Part shown: positions 1-7,755 of the stretch, piece after piece
Layout: the number at the start of each line of letters is the position of its first letter
Numbering within the stretch: position 1 is the first letter of the stretch
Assembly (NCBI GenBank): GCA_002473385.1
Contig: DKTR01000063.1
Span: 7,895-36,242, forward strand
Length of the DNA: 28,348 bases
Direction of reading: 5' to 3'
Origin: Lachnospiraceae bacterium UBA7225
GTDB lineage: Bacteria; Bacillota; Clostridia; Lachnospirales; Lachnospiraceae
The notes under the pieces: model-generated
The model's database searches: none
What the model was told of the DNA's origin: nothing
What the model saw: the letters and a program-made list of their open reading frames with translations, nothing else
Program-made: the position numbers and the translations under genes

Positions 1-423
1 CAGGTGAAAAAGGGCGGCGTGATGGCCTCCTCCTATGTAGGGGGATTAAGCGGTGCATTTATTCCGGTGAGCGAGGACCAGGGAATGATCGATGCCGTTA
101 CAGCCGGTGCGCTGACGCTGGAGAAGCTGGAGGCGATGACCTGTGTATGCTCAGTTGGTCTGGATATGATCGCGGTACCGGGAGATACTCCGGCGACAAC
201 ACTCTCCGGCATTATTGCGGATGAAATGGCAATTGGTATGGTGAATCAGAAAACGACGGCCGTTCGTCTGATTCCGGTTATCGGTAAAGGTGTTGGCGAG
301 ACGGTCGAATTCGGCGGACTTCTCGGACACGCGCCGATTATGCCGGTAAATCGGTTTTCATGTGAAAAATTTGTAAATCGTGGCGGAAGAATTCCGGCAC
401 CGATTCACAGCTTCAAAAACTAG
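1..423 (+). CDS. PFL family protein (UPF0210/DUF711-like), C-terminal part
   Basis: This is the 3' end of a gene whose start lies outside the window; the reading frame is open from base 1 to a TAG stop. About 140 C-terminal residues are visible, including the glycine-rich run ASSYVGGLSGAFIPVSEDQG and the ending RGGRIPAPIHSFKN, both typical of the UPF0210/PFL family (about 450 residues when complete). Members resemble glycyl-radical enzyme folds by name and annotation, but no reaction is firmly assigned, and the often paired upstream ACT-domain gene would be outside this window. The gene converges on tmcAL and ends at a shared hairpin terminator. Family assignment is confident; the function is unknown. 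Confidence 0.85.
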   Translation, partial: QVKKGGVMASSYVGGLSGAFIPVSEDQGMIDAVTAGALTLEKLEAMTCVCSVGLDMIAVPGDTPATTLSGIIADEMAIGMVNQKTTAVRLIPVIGKGVGETVEFGGLLGHAPIMPVNRFSCEKFVNRGGRIPAPIHSFKN

Positions 424-435
424 AGAAAAAAATAA

Positions 436-463
436 CATGGGGTTAAGCGTGTTTAACCCCATG
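436..463. terminator. Bidirectional hairpin terminator between PFL gene and tmcAL
   Basis: A perfect 11-bp stem CATGGGGTTAA (436-446) / TTAACCCCATG (453-463) encloses a 6-nt loop. On the minus strand it is followed by a T-rich run (complement of the A tract at 424-435), so it should stop tmcAL transcripts well. On the plus strand the tail (TTTCATGTTCATTTT) is weaker but plausible for the PFL gene. Confidence 0.8.
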
Positions 464-476
464 TTTCATGTTCATT

Positions 477-1790
477 TTAAAGAACGAAAATCTGCCGTGC
501 ATATTCGCTGGGCGAGGGCAGACCGAATTTTGCGGTGCAGGCGGCCCCGTAGATCTCCGAGGAGCGGATATCCACAGAAAGAAGCTGTAATGCGCGCTCC
601 TTTTTGCTGTCATCAGCGCAGTAAAACCGGCAAATGATCTCTCTGGCATCGGCAAGTTTTGAGAGAAGCGGAATCTGTCCGCTTTTTTTTATGTGATGAA
701 GCAGTTCCCGGGCAGATTTGCGAAGGCCAAGGAGACGCGTATAATAAACCGGATAACCCTCTTTTTTTCCGGGCTTGGGGAGATCAAGCAGAATATGAAA
801 AAGTGCACGCCGCACAAATGCTTCCGTGAGGTTGCGGGTTTTTACAAGCTGGGCAAAGGACGTAACATCCGTAAATTCATAACGCATCTGAAAAATCCGG
901 CGGGCCAGTGCCTCCGGAACGTCAAAACAGGAAGCATAGGATTTGTGGTCTTCTGCTGTCAGCAGACGGTAGTGCAGCATGATTGAAAAATCCTCTGCAA
1001 AAATGGGAAAGCTGCGCTGCCAGTTCGCAGACAGAAGCCTGTGGACCTCTGTCGGGACAGAAGCAGCAGTTTTTACCGGAAAACCTGTGCAGGCATCAGC
1101 GTTTTTGCATTCCGCTTCTGAAAATAACCTGCGCAGCGCTGTGGCAGAGCAGAATTCTCCCACGGCTGTATCATGATAGCCGCTGCCCAGACGACGGAGC
1201 GTGACGGGTTTTATAGAGCTGTGCGATTTTATCAGCGCTTTTAAGTACTCAATGGCGAGAATATTATTTGGAAGCGACAGAGCGGATGTGAGCGCATCAG
1301 ACGTAAACTCATCAGATGCAAGAGCAGATTTTCGTGTCAGATACCATACAAGCGCTTCCTGCCGTGCGAGTGGGAAAGAAAGCCCCCGCCGCAGCAGCTC
1401 CCGCAGCTTCTGCCGGAAGTCATCCGGCTCCCTGGACAGCACGGAAGCAACTGTATTCAAAATATCCAGATTTCCGCTTTCGCTTCCAAAACAGAGATAA
1501 TCCACACATCCAAGCGCGTTCAGAAGGGAAATGGCGCCGCCTGCAAAATATTCGGCGCTTCCGGCTGCATAGCAGACGGGCAGCTCCAGCACCAGATCCG
1601 CTCCGCAGCGGATTGCCATTTCTGCACGGGCAGATTTTTCAATTATCGCAGGTTCTCCGCGTTGTACAAAATTTCCGCTCATCAGAACAAGCAGGAAGTC
1701 GGCGCCTGTCAGGCGTCTGGCTTCCCTGATATGATAGGAATGTCCATTGTGAAACGGATTATATTCCGCAATCAAAGCAGTAATTGTCAT
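477..1790 (-). CDS. tmcAL: tRNA(Met) cytidine acetate ligase (YlbM/DUF795)
   Basis: TmcAL activates acetate with ATP and transfers the acetyl group to the wobble cytidine of elongator tRNA-Met, forming ac4C. The 437-residue product begins MTITALIAEYNPFHNGH, carrying the HxGH-type nucleotidyltransferase motif (NPFHNGH at about residues 10-16), followed by MSGNFVQRGEPA and a GSESG loop, all matching Bacillus subtilis YlbM/TmcAL. The frame stays open to 1874, but the start at 1790 is chosen because a GGGAG site lies just upstream and homology begins there. The gene lies about 100 bases downstream of the DUF554 gene on the same strand, with no obvious promoter between them, so the two are probably co-transcribed. 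The nearby acetate-forming genes pta and ackA make the acetate substrate; that link is inference. Confidence 0.9.
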   Translation of the reverse strand: MTITALIAEYNPFHNGHSYHIREARRLTGADFLLVLMSGNFVQRGEPAIIEKSARAEMAIRCGADLVLELPVCYAAGSAEYFAGGAISLLNALGCVDYLCFGSESGNLDILNTVASVLSREPDDFRQKLRELLRRGLSFPLARQEALVWYLTRKSALASDEFTSDALTSALSLPNNILAIEYLKALIKSHSSIKPVTLRRLGSGYHDTAVGEFCSATALRRLFSEAECKNADACTGFPVKTAASVPTEVHRLLSANWQRSFPIFAEDFSIMLHYRLLTAEDHKSYASCFDVPEALARRIFQMRYEFTDVTSFAQLVKTRNLTEAFVRRALFHILLDLPKPGKKEGYPVYYTRLLGLRKSARELLHHIKKSGQIPLLSKLADAREIICRFYCADDSKKERALQLLSVDIRSSEIYGAACTAKFGLPSPSEYARQIFVL

Positions 1791-1890
1791 GGCAGGCTCC
1801 CTTCTGATGCCATATGGTGGTGAACACCAGTTGATGATATCCGGCAACGAAAATCTTTGCAGCCACAGATGCATTTGCCAAAGAAAAATG

Positions 1891-2610
1891 TCATAGCAGC
1901 GGCAGAATTACGAGATGATAAATGATAGGTCCAAGAATGGCAGGCAGCATATTCGCTAGCCGGATGCCCTTATTCCAGATCAGATTGATGCCGACTCCGG
2001 TGATCAGAACCGAGCCCATCATGGATAAATCGCCAATGAGAGCGTCCGATAAAAACGGCTGGATCACATGTGCAAGCAACGTAATACTTCCCTGATAAAT
2101 ACCAAGCGGGATAGCCGCGAACGCCGCGCCGATGCCCATAGTGGAGGCAAAAATCAGCGTGATCACGCAATCCAGCGCGGCTTTTGCGGTGAGCATAGAA
2201 AAATCCCCGGTCAGACCATCCTCCAGCGGCCCGATAATTGCCATAGCACCGATACAGATGACCAGCATATTTGCCATAAAGCTTTCCACAAAGCGTGCGT
2301 CTTTTGAAGCACCGACTGCCTTTTTGATGTATTCTCCAAGATTCGTGAGATGATCCTCAATCCGCAGAAGCTCTCCTGCCAGCGTGCCCGGTACGATCGA
2401 GAAAATAATCAGCATCGTCCCTTTGACGGAAAATACGCCGCCTTCATACACCAGCATCTTTGAGAGAACGCCGCTGATGCCGATAAATAAAGTACAAAGA
2501 CCAAGTGCATGCATCAGAGACGCTTCATATTTTTTTATTGCCCCTGCGTTGATAAATCTGCCCAGAACACCGCCGGATATAACGGCGGCTACATTAATTA
2601 GTGTACCCAT
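1891..2610 (-). CDS. DUF554 family membrane protein (YdfK/YqgA-like)
   Basis: The 239-residue protein starts MGTLINVAAVISGGVLGRFIN and has roughly six to seven hydrophobic segments with many glycines, as is usual for DUF554 integral membrane proteins. The function of the family is not established; it may be a small-molecule transporter. Residues GEYIKKAVGA and AIIGPLEDGLTGDFSMLTAKAALD fit the family. An upstream in-frame ATG at 2650-2652 is rejected because it overlaps the -10 box of the apparent promoter (2644-2649) and has no ribosome site; the start at 2610 has AGGGA ten bases upstream. It is divergent from the alcohol dehydrogenase gene and lies upstream of tmcAL on the same strand. Confidence 0.85.
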   Translation of the reverse strand: MGTLINVAAVISGGVLGRFINAGAIKKYEASLMHALGLCTLFIGISGVLSKMLVYEGGVFSVKGTMLIIFSIVPGTLAGELLRIEDHLTNLGEYIKKAVGASKDARFVESFMANMLVICIGAMAIIGPLEDGLTGDFSMLTAKAALDCVITLIFASTMGIGAAFAAIPLGIYQGSITLLAHVIQPFLSDALIGDLSMMGSVLITGVGINLIWNKGIRLANMLPAILGPIIYHLVILPLL

Positions 2611-2643
2611 TTCTTTTGCTTCCCTGTTCTTTTTCTGCTTGGA

Positions 2644-2672
2644 ATTATACATCAGCAGATTTCAGATGTAAA
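2644..2672 (-). promoter_or_regulatory. Sigma-A promoter of the DUF554-tmcAL unit
   Basis: On the minus strand, TTTACA (2672-2667) and TATAAT (2649-2644) are separated by exactly 17 bases. Transcription would start near 2637, giving a leader of about 27 bases before the ATG at 2610. Confidence 0.8.
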
Positions 2673-2686
2673 GAAGCAATTCATGT

Positions 2687-2706
2687 ACAGACTTGCGCAA
2701 GTCTGT
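2687..2706. promoter_or_regulatory. Perfect 20-bp palindrome, candidate operator
   Basis: ACAGACTTGC (2687-2696) is followed directly by its exact reverse complement GCAAGTCTGT (2697-2706). It covers the -35 box of the adh promoter and sits about 15 bases upstream of the -35 box of the divergent DUF554 promoter. With no spacer and no T tract it is more likely a dimeric regulator site than a terminator. The regulator is unknown and none is encoded next to it. Confidence 0.6.
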
Positions 2707-2721
2707 GTGCTGTGATAAGAT
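2693..2721 (+). promoter_or_regulatory. Sigma-A promoter of the adh-aldh operon
   Basis: TTGCGC (2693-2698), a 17-base spacer and TAAGAT (2716-2721) with an extended -10 TG at 2713-2714. The -35 lies inside the 20-bp palindrome, so a protein bound there should block the promoter. Predicted start is near 2728, leaving a leader of about 70 bases. Confidence 0.7.
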
Positions 2722-2753
2722 AGGAGCCGGAAAAAAGGAAGAAACTGCTGATG

Positions 2754-2773
2754 TCCGGCAAATGAATGCCGGA
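2754..2773 (+). promoter_or_regulatory. Hairpin in the adh leader
   Basis: TCCGGCA (2754-2760) and TGCCGGA (2767-2773) form a perfect 7-bp stem around the loop AATGAA in the untranslated leader, about 25 bases before the chosen start. There is no T tract. It may protect the mRNA or affect translation; this is inference. Confidence 0.4.
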
Positions 2774-2798
2774 GCAATATACAAGGGAGAATGAAAAA

Positions 2799-4016
2799 AT
2801 GAATATTTGTTTGAGAGGCGGCTGCCGTATTTTTCAGAAGGTCATGAAGTACGGCATGTATGTGATGCCGTGGCGGACACCGGAGGTACTTGAGGGAGAG
2901 GAGGCTCTGATCCGTCTTGCAGAGAAACTCAAGGAGGAGGATTATCACTGCGTGCTGGTGGTAACGGACCGGGGTCTTGCAAAGATTGGTCTGCACCTGG
3001 AACTGACGGACGTTCTGGAAATGTATGAAGTGCCGTATGTTCTGTATACGGATACAATTCCGAATCCGACAATTGCCAATATTGAGGAGGCGCTTGCTCT
3101 GTACAGGGAAGCACAGTGTGAGGCAATCGTTGCAATCGGCGGAGGCTCAGCGATGGACTGCGGTAAGGTGGTGGGTGCGCGTGCGGTGAAGCCGCGTCAG
3201 ACGGTCCGCAGGATGAAGGGCATTTTAAAGATTCATAAAAAAACACCACCGTTTTATGCGATTCCGACAACGGCAGGCACCGGCAGTGAGACAACACTTG
3301 CCGCTGTCATCACGGATGAGAAAACGAGACACAAGTATCCCATCAATGATTTTCCGCTGATTCCGGATTATGCTGTGCTTGATCCGGAGCTTACACGGAA
3401 ACTGCCGCGTCAGATCACGGCGACAACCGGCATGGATGTACTGACGCATGCTGTGGAGGCTTATATTGGAAACAGTAATACAAAGAAAACCATTGAACAG
3501 GCAGAATGTGCGGTGCGCCTGGTGTTTGGTTATCTTTACCGGGCTTATAGAAATGGCGATGACATGGAGGCGCGCAGTTTTATGCAGGAGGCATCTTTTC
3601 AGGCAGGTGCCGCATTTACAAGAGCTTATGTCGGTAACGTTCACGCGATGGCACATGCGCTTGGCGGGGCCTATCGTGTTCCGCATGGGCTGGCAAATGC
3701 AGTGATTCTGCCGTATGTTCTGGACTATTATGGAGAAGCTGTATATAAGAAGCTTGCCACGCTGGCAGAGGTGGCGGGAATTGCCCGTGAAGAAAACAAC
3801 GGGGAAGAAAATGCCCGGCTCTTCATCGCGGCAATACGCGAACTGAACCGTAAAATGAATATTCCGGAGAAAATCAGCGGCATCCGTGAGAAGGATGTTC
3901 CGGTGCTTGCTATCTGGGCATCACAGGAGGCAAATCCGCTGTATCCGGTTCCGGTGATCTTCGGACGGAAGGATTTCCGCACGCTTTACCGTCAGATTAT
4001 GGAGGAAACAAAATGA
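2799..4016 (+). CDS. Iron-containing alcohol dehydrogenase
   Basis: A cytosolic NAD(P)H-dependent group III dehydrogenase that interconverts aldehydes or ketones and alcohols. The 405-residue product shows the nucleotide-binding IGGGSAMD (113-120), PTTAGTGSE (156-164), and metal ligands by alignment to FucO: D213 and H217 in MDVLTH, then H282 and H296 in the VHAMAHALGG...PHG region. The start at 2799 is chosen over the in-frame ATG at 2766 because AAGGGAGA lies seven bases before it and the upstream ATG sits in a hairpin without a ribosome site. The stop overlaps the aldehyde dehydrogenase start (ATGA), so the two are translationally coupled. Substrate cannot be read from sequence; the ALDH partner and adjacent acetate genes suggest fermentative aldehyde turnover. 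Confidence 0.9.
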   Translation: MNICLRGGCRIFQKVMKYGMYVMPWRTPEVLEGEEALIRLAEKLKEEDYHCVLVVTDRGLAKIGLHLELTDVLEMYEVPYVLYTDTIPNPTIANIEEALALYREAQCEAIVAIGGGSAMDCGKVVGARAVKPRQTVRRMKGILKIHKKTPPFYAIPTTAGTGSETTLAAVITDEKTRHKYPINDFPLIPDYAVLDPELTRKLPRQITATTGMDVLTHAVEAYIGNSNTKKTIEQAECAVRLVFGYLYRAYRNGDDMEARSFMQEASFQAGAAFTRAYVGNVHAMAHALGGAYRVPHGLANAVILPYVLDYYGEAVYKKLATLAEVAGIAREENNGEENARLFIAAIRELNRKMNIPEKISGIREKDVPVLAIWASQEANPLYPVPVIFGRKDFRTLYRQIMEETK

Positions 4017-5389
4017 GTACACTAATAGAGGAAGCGATTTACCGGCAGCGTGCAAATTACAAAAAAGGCGTTACCAGGGGCTATGACTTCCGTGCAAAGC
4101 AGCTAAAAAAATTGCCCGCCTGGATTCATACACATGAGCAGGATATCTATGACGCGCTCTATGCGGATCTGAACAAGGCTCCATTTGAGTGCTATGCGAC
4201 AGAAATCGGTATTGTACTGGACGAAGTGCAGTATATGCTGAAGCATCTGCGCAGGTGGATGCAGCCGCAGCATGTGCGCACGCCTCTCACACAGTTCCCG
4301 TCAAAGTGTTTCCGCATCAGTGAGCCTTACGGCATTGTCCTTATCATGGCACCCTGGAATTATCCGTTCCAGCTGGCGGTAGCACCGCTGGTCGGCGCGC
4401 TTGCCGCCGGCAACTGTGCAGTGATCAAGCCATCTGCCTATGCGCCGCATACATCTGCGCTGATTGCCCGGATGGTACGCGAACTGTATCCTGACTGGCT
4501 GGTGACGGTCGTAGAAGGTGGAAGAGAGGAAAATGCTGCATTGCTGGAGCAGCGCTTTGATTATATCTTCTTTACCGGCGGAGTCAGTGTCGGAAAGCTT
4601 GTTATGGAGGCAGCAGCAAAGCATCTGACGCCGGTGACGCTGGAGCTCGGCGGGAAAAGCCCCTGTATTGTGGATGAGACGGCAAATATCCGGCTTGCCG
4701 CCCGCAGGATTGTCTGGGGGAAATTTTTAAATGCCGGACAGACCTGCGTCGCGCCCGATTACCTGCTGGTGCAGAGTAATGTGAAGGACCGCCTGATAGA
4801 TGCGATGAAGAAGGAAATCCGCAGACAGTTTGGCAAAGAGCCGCTTCAGAATAAAAACTATCCAAAGATTATCAACGAGAAGCATTTTGGGCGTCTCGTC
4901 CGCCTGATGGAGGACTGTGAGATTCTTGCGGGCGGAAAAACGGCAGAAGATTCTCTGAAAATCGAGCCGGCCATTCTTGATCTGGTACATGGGGAAAGTC
5001 CGGTGATGCAAGAAGAAATTTTCGGACCGCTGCTTCCGGTACTCACCTTTGATACTATCGAAGAGGCAGCAGCTTTTGTGTCAAAGCGGGAAAAGCCACT
5101 TGCGCTGTATCTGTTTACCGGAAATAAAGAGCATGAAGACTATATTTTGTCACATACGTCTTATGGCGGCGGCTGCATTAACGATACTGTCGTTCACCTG
5201 GCAACGCCGCATATGCCGTTCGGCGGTGTGGGAAACAGCGGGATGGGCAGCTACCACGGAAAAGAAAGCTTTACCACCTTTTCTCATCAGAAAAGTATCA
5301 TGAAAAAGGCACTCTGGCTGGATCTGCCGCTGCGCTACGCGCCATATCACAGATGGGCGCTTTCTGTTCTGAAAAAAATACAGAAGTAA
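4013..5389 (+). CDS. Aldehyde dehydrogenase, class 3-like
   Basis: Oxidises aldehydes to carboxylic acids with NAD(P)+. The 458-residue length, shorter than the about 490 of class 1/2 enzymes, and the C-terminal LRYAPY segment are typical of the ALDH3/YwdH group. Visible motifs are APWNYPF (113-119, oxyanion Asn116), FFTGGVSVGK (186-195), the general base E211 in LELGGKSP, the catalytic C245 in NAGQTC and EEIFGPLLPV near residue 340. It is a free-acid-forming type, not a CoA-acylating AdhE-like enzyme. Its ATG overlaps the adh stop, so both enzymes are made together; a coupled pair could dismutate aldehyde to alcohol plus acid with NADH recycling, which is inference. The 3' basic tail (KKIQK) is unusual only mildly. 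Confidence 0.9.
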   Translation: MSTLIEEAIYRQRANYKKGVTRGYDFRAKQLKKLPAWIHTHEQDIYDALYADLNKAPFECYATEIGIVLDEVQYMLKHLRRWMQPQHVRTPLTQFPSKCFRISEPYGIVLIMAPWNYPFQLAVAPLVGALAAGNCAVIKPSAYAPHTSALIARMVRELYPDWLVTVVEGGREENAALLEQRFDYIFFTGGVSVGKLVMEAAAKHLTPVTLELGGKSPCIVDETANIRLAARRIVWGKFLNAGQTCVAPDYLLVQSNVKDRLIDAMKKEIRRQFGKEPLQNKNYPKIINEKHFGRLVRLMEDCEILAGGKTAEDSLKIEPAILDLVHGESPVMQEEIFGPLLPVLTFDTIEEAAAFVSKREKPLALYLFTGNKEHEDYILSHTSYGGGCINDTVVHLATPHMPFGGVGNSGMGSYHGKESFTTFSHQKSIMKKALWLDLPLRYAPYHRWALSVLKKIQK

Positions 5390-5404
5390 TATGGCGATTA
5401 CGTG

Positions 5405-5433
5405 TTGAAAAATTGTACTTTAATGGGTATAAT
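5405..5433 (+). promoter_or_regulatory. Sigma-A promoter of pta-ackA
   Basis: TTGAAA (5405-5410), 17-base spacer, TATAAT (5428-5433). Start predicted near 5440, about 33 bases before the pta ATG. No terminator separates it from the aldehyde dehydrogenase stop 15 bases upstream, so some read-through from adh-aldh is likely. Confidence 0.85.
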
Positions 5434-5472
5434 GGATTTATATTGTAAAACAATGAAAGGAGTCAAAGAATC

Positions 5473-6471
5473 ATGGGATTTATTGACGTAATCAAAGAAA
5501 GAGCAAGAAGCAACAAAAAAACGATTGTACTTCCGGAAACAGAGGACCGCAGAACATTTGAGGCTGCTGCCCAGATCCTGAAGGAAGGTATTGCAAACAT
5601 TATCCTGGTAGGCAGCGAGGAAGCGGTGAAGAAGGGCAGCGAAGGTTTGGATCTTACCGGCGCGGTCATCATTGACCCGGCAACCTCTGAGAAAACACAG
5701 GGCTACATAGACAAGCTTGTAGAGCTGCGCTCCAAGAAGGGTATGACACCGGAGCAGGCAAAGGAGATTCTTCTGAACCAGTATCTCTACTATGGCGTTA
5801 TGATGGTAAAGATGGGCGATGCAGACGGTATGGTATCCGGTGCATGCCATTCTACAGCAGATACATTAAGACCGTGTCTGCAGATTCTGAAAACAAAACC
5901 GGGCACAAAGCTGGTATCCGCATTTTTCCTTATCGTAGTTCCGGACTGCGAGTATGGTGCAAACGGCGCATTTGTATTTGGCGACAGCGGACTGGTACAG
6001 GATCCGAATCCGGAAGAGCTGGCAGCAATCGCGGCTTCTTCAGCAGAATCTTTCCGCCTGCTGGTACAGGAAGAGCCGGTTGTGGCAATGCTTTCCCATT
6101 CCACCATGGGCAGCGCAAAGCATGCGCTGGTTGACAAGGTAGTTGAGGCAACAAAGATTGCCAAAGAGCAGAACCCGGGTCTGAAGCTGGACGGCGAGCT
6201 GCAGCTTGACGCGGCGATTGTTCCGAGCGTAGGCTCATCCAAGGCGCCGAACAGTGACGTTGCCGGAAAAGCGAACGTTCTGATTTTCCCGAACCTGGAC
6301 GCAGGAAACATCGGCTACAAGCTGGCACAGAGACTGGCAAAAGCGGAGGCATACGGACCTGTTACCCAGGGTATCGCAAAGCCGGTAAACGACCTCTCCC
6401 GCGGATGTTCTGCAGAAGATATCGTAGGCGTTGTAGCGATCACGGCAGTACAGTGCCAGGCTGAGGACTAA
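5473..6471 (+). CDS. pta: Phosphate acetyltransferase
   Basis: Converts acetyl-CoA and phosphate to acetyl phosphate and CoA in the cytosol, the first step of ATP-yielding acetate formation. The 332-residue product is the short Pta type, without the N-terminal DRTGG region of E. coli Pta. Recognisable segments are KTIVLPETEDRRT near the N terminus, DGMVSGACHSTADTLRP (about 117-133), the PDCEYGANGAFVFGDSG region and the C-terminal PVNDLSRGCSAEDIV. A strong AGGAG lies upstream of the ATG. It is followed by ackA after 61 bases, an arrangement that makes the complete acetate pathway. Confidence 0.96.
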   Translation: MGFIDVIKERARSNKKTIVLPETEDRRTFEAAAQILKEGIANIILVGSEEAVKKGSEGLDLTGAVIIDPATSEKTQGYIDKLVELRSKKGMTPEQAKEILLNQYLYYGVMMVKMGDADGMVSGACHSTADTLRPCLQILKTKPGTKLVSAFFLIVVPDCEYGANGAFVFGDSGLVQDPNPEELAAIAASSAESFRLLVQEEPVVAMLSHSTMGSAKHALVDKVVEATKIAKEQNPGLKLDGELQLDAAIVPSVGSSKAPNSDVAGKANVLIFPNLDAGNIGYKLAQRLAKAEAYGPVTQGIAKPVNDLSRGCSAEDIVGVVAITAVQCQAED

Positions 6472-6479
6472 GTAACATT

Positions 6480-6502
6480 GCGGCTCTGCGGGGCAGAGCC
6501 GC
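6480..6502 (+). other. Intercistronic hairpin between pta and ackA
   Basis: GCGGCTCTGC (6480-6489) and GCAGAGCCGC (6493-6502) form a perfect 10-bp GC-rich stem with a three-base loop. No T run follows, so it is probably not a terminator; it could stabilise pta mRNA 3' ends or adjust the pta:ackA ratio. That role is inference. Confidence 0.7.
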
Positions 6503-6532
6503 TGTGGAATATATCCAGGAGGAAAAGTAGAA

Positions 6533-7723
6533 ATGAATGTTTTAGTTATTAACTGCGGAAGCTCATCGCTGAAATATCAGCTGATCAATTCCGAAACAGA
6601 GGCAGTGCTTGCTAAAGGTCTCTGCGAGAGAATCGGTATTGACGGAAGACTGGTTTATCAGAAAACCGGCTGTGACAAGGAAATCACCGAGGCGGCTATG
6701 CCGACACATAAGCAGGCGATCCAGATGGTACTGGATGCACTTGTAAACGAAAAGACCGGCGCTATCAAATCCTTGAAAGAGGTAGAGGCAGTCGGACACA
6801 GAGTCGTACATGGCGGAGAAAAATTTGCAAGCTCTGTTGTGATTAACGACGAAGTGCTGGGAGCAATCGAGGAGTGCAATGATCTTGCACCGCTGCACAA
6901 TCCGGCAAACCTTATCGGTATCAATGCCTGTGCAGAGCTGATGCCGGGAGTGCCGATGGTGGCTGTATTCGATACTGCTTTCCATCAGACCATGCCGGAG
7001 AAGGCATATCTGTATGGACTTCCGTACGAATATTATGAAAAATATGCCGTAAGACGCTATGGCTTCCACGGAACCTCTCACAGCTTTGTCTCCAAACATG
7101 CGGCAGAGTTCCTTGGTCTGGATCTGAATGATTCGAAAATTATTGTGGCGCATCTGGGCAACGGCGCATCCATCAGTGCAGTACTGAATGGCAAGTGCGT
7201 AGATACCTCCATGGGTCTGACACCGCTTGAGGGTCTGGTAATGGGTACACGCTCCGGTGATATCGATCCTGCAATTATGGAGTTTATTGCAAAGAAAGAA
7301 AATCTGGATATTGCGGGCGTGATGAACGTTTTGAATAAAAAATCAGGTGTATTCGGTATTTCCAGGGAGTTGTCCAGCGATTTCCGTGATCTGGAGGAAG
7401 CGATGAATTCCGGAAATAAATATGCGGCGGCTGCCATGGATGTATTTTGTTATCGTGTAGCAAAATATATCGGTTCCTATGTAGCAGCGATGAACGGCGT
7501 GGATGCAATCGCATTTACGGCAGGTATCGGCGAAAATGCCGGCATTGTCCGCGAAAAGGTACTGGCATATCTGGGTTACCTTGGCATTACACTGGATACA
7601 GAGGCGAACAAGAAACGCGGGGAGGATATGGTGATCTCCACTGCAGATTCTAAAGTAAAGGTTGCTGTGATTCCGACAAATGAAGAACTGGCAATCTGCC
7701 GTGAGACAGTAGCACTGGTATAA
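6533..7723 (+). CDS. ackA: Acetate kinase
   Basis: Transfers phosphate from acetyl phosphate to ADP, giving acetate and ATP; it belongs to the ASKHA sugar-kinase/Hsp70/actin fold. The 396-residue length is normal. Motifs seen are NCGSSSLKYQL (7-17), VGHRVVHGG, FDTAFHQTMP (around 145), HLGNGAS (around 206) and GLTPLEGLVMGTRSGDIDP, all hallmarks of AckA. An AGGAGG site lies ten bases upstream of the ATG. It is the distal gene of the pta operon and is followed by a hairpin that probably ends the transcript. Confidence 0.97.
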   Translation: MNVLVINCGSSSLKYQLINSETEAVLAKGLCERIGIDGRLVYQKTGCDKEITEAAMPTHKQAIQMVLDALVNEKTGAIKSLKEVEAVGHRVVHGGEKFASSVVINDEVLGAIEECNDLAPLHNPANLIGINACAELMPGVPMVAVFDTAFHQTMPEKAYLYGLPYEYYEKYAVRRYGFHGTSHSFVSKHAAEFLGLDLNDSKIIVAHLGNGASISAVLNGKCVDTSMGLTPLEGLVMGTRSGDIDPAIMEFIAKKENLDIAGVMNVLNKKSGVFGISRELSSDFRDLEEAMNSGNKYAAAAMDVFCYRVAKYIGSYVAAMNGVDAIAFTAGIGENAGIVREKVLAYLGYLGITLDTEANKKRGEDMVISTADSKVKVAVIPTNEELAICRETVALV

Positions 7724-7735
7724 AAACTCCAAAAA
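7723..7735 (+). repeat. 13-bp direct repeat, copy 1
   Basis: AAAACTCCAAAAA starts at the last base of the ackA stop codon and recurs exactly at 7822-7834, 99 bases downstream. The pair brackets the ackA 3' hairpin. Confidence 0.6.
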
Positions 7736-7755
7736 CGAGGTAAAGTAAGAAAGGG

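Noticed and set aside
1316..1729. Rightward open frame opposite tmcAL
   Set aside because: Arg/Ala/Ser-rich composition typical of antisense reading; tmcAL motifs on the other strand are clear.
1791..1874. 28-residue N-terminal extension of TmcAL
   Set aside because: No ribosome site before the upstream ATG, and family similarity starts at the internal methionine at 1790.
2611..2652. Upstream in-frame start for the DUF554 protein
   Set aside because: Its ATG overlaps the -10 box of the gene's apparent promoter, so it would not be transcribed.
2726..2772. Alternative pairing in the adh leader (GCCGG at 2726 with CCGGC at 2755) as an attenuator
   Set aside because: The predicted transcription start (about 2728) falls inside the first arm, so the competing stem would be incomplete.
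5386..5401. GTAAT/ATTAC hairpin at the aldehyde dehydrogenase stop as a terminator
   Set aside because: Only five AT-rich base pairs and no T tract.
6563..7153. Leftward open frame inside ackA
   Set aside because: It is antisense to a confident acetate kinase gene with no ribosome site or promoter supporting it.
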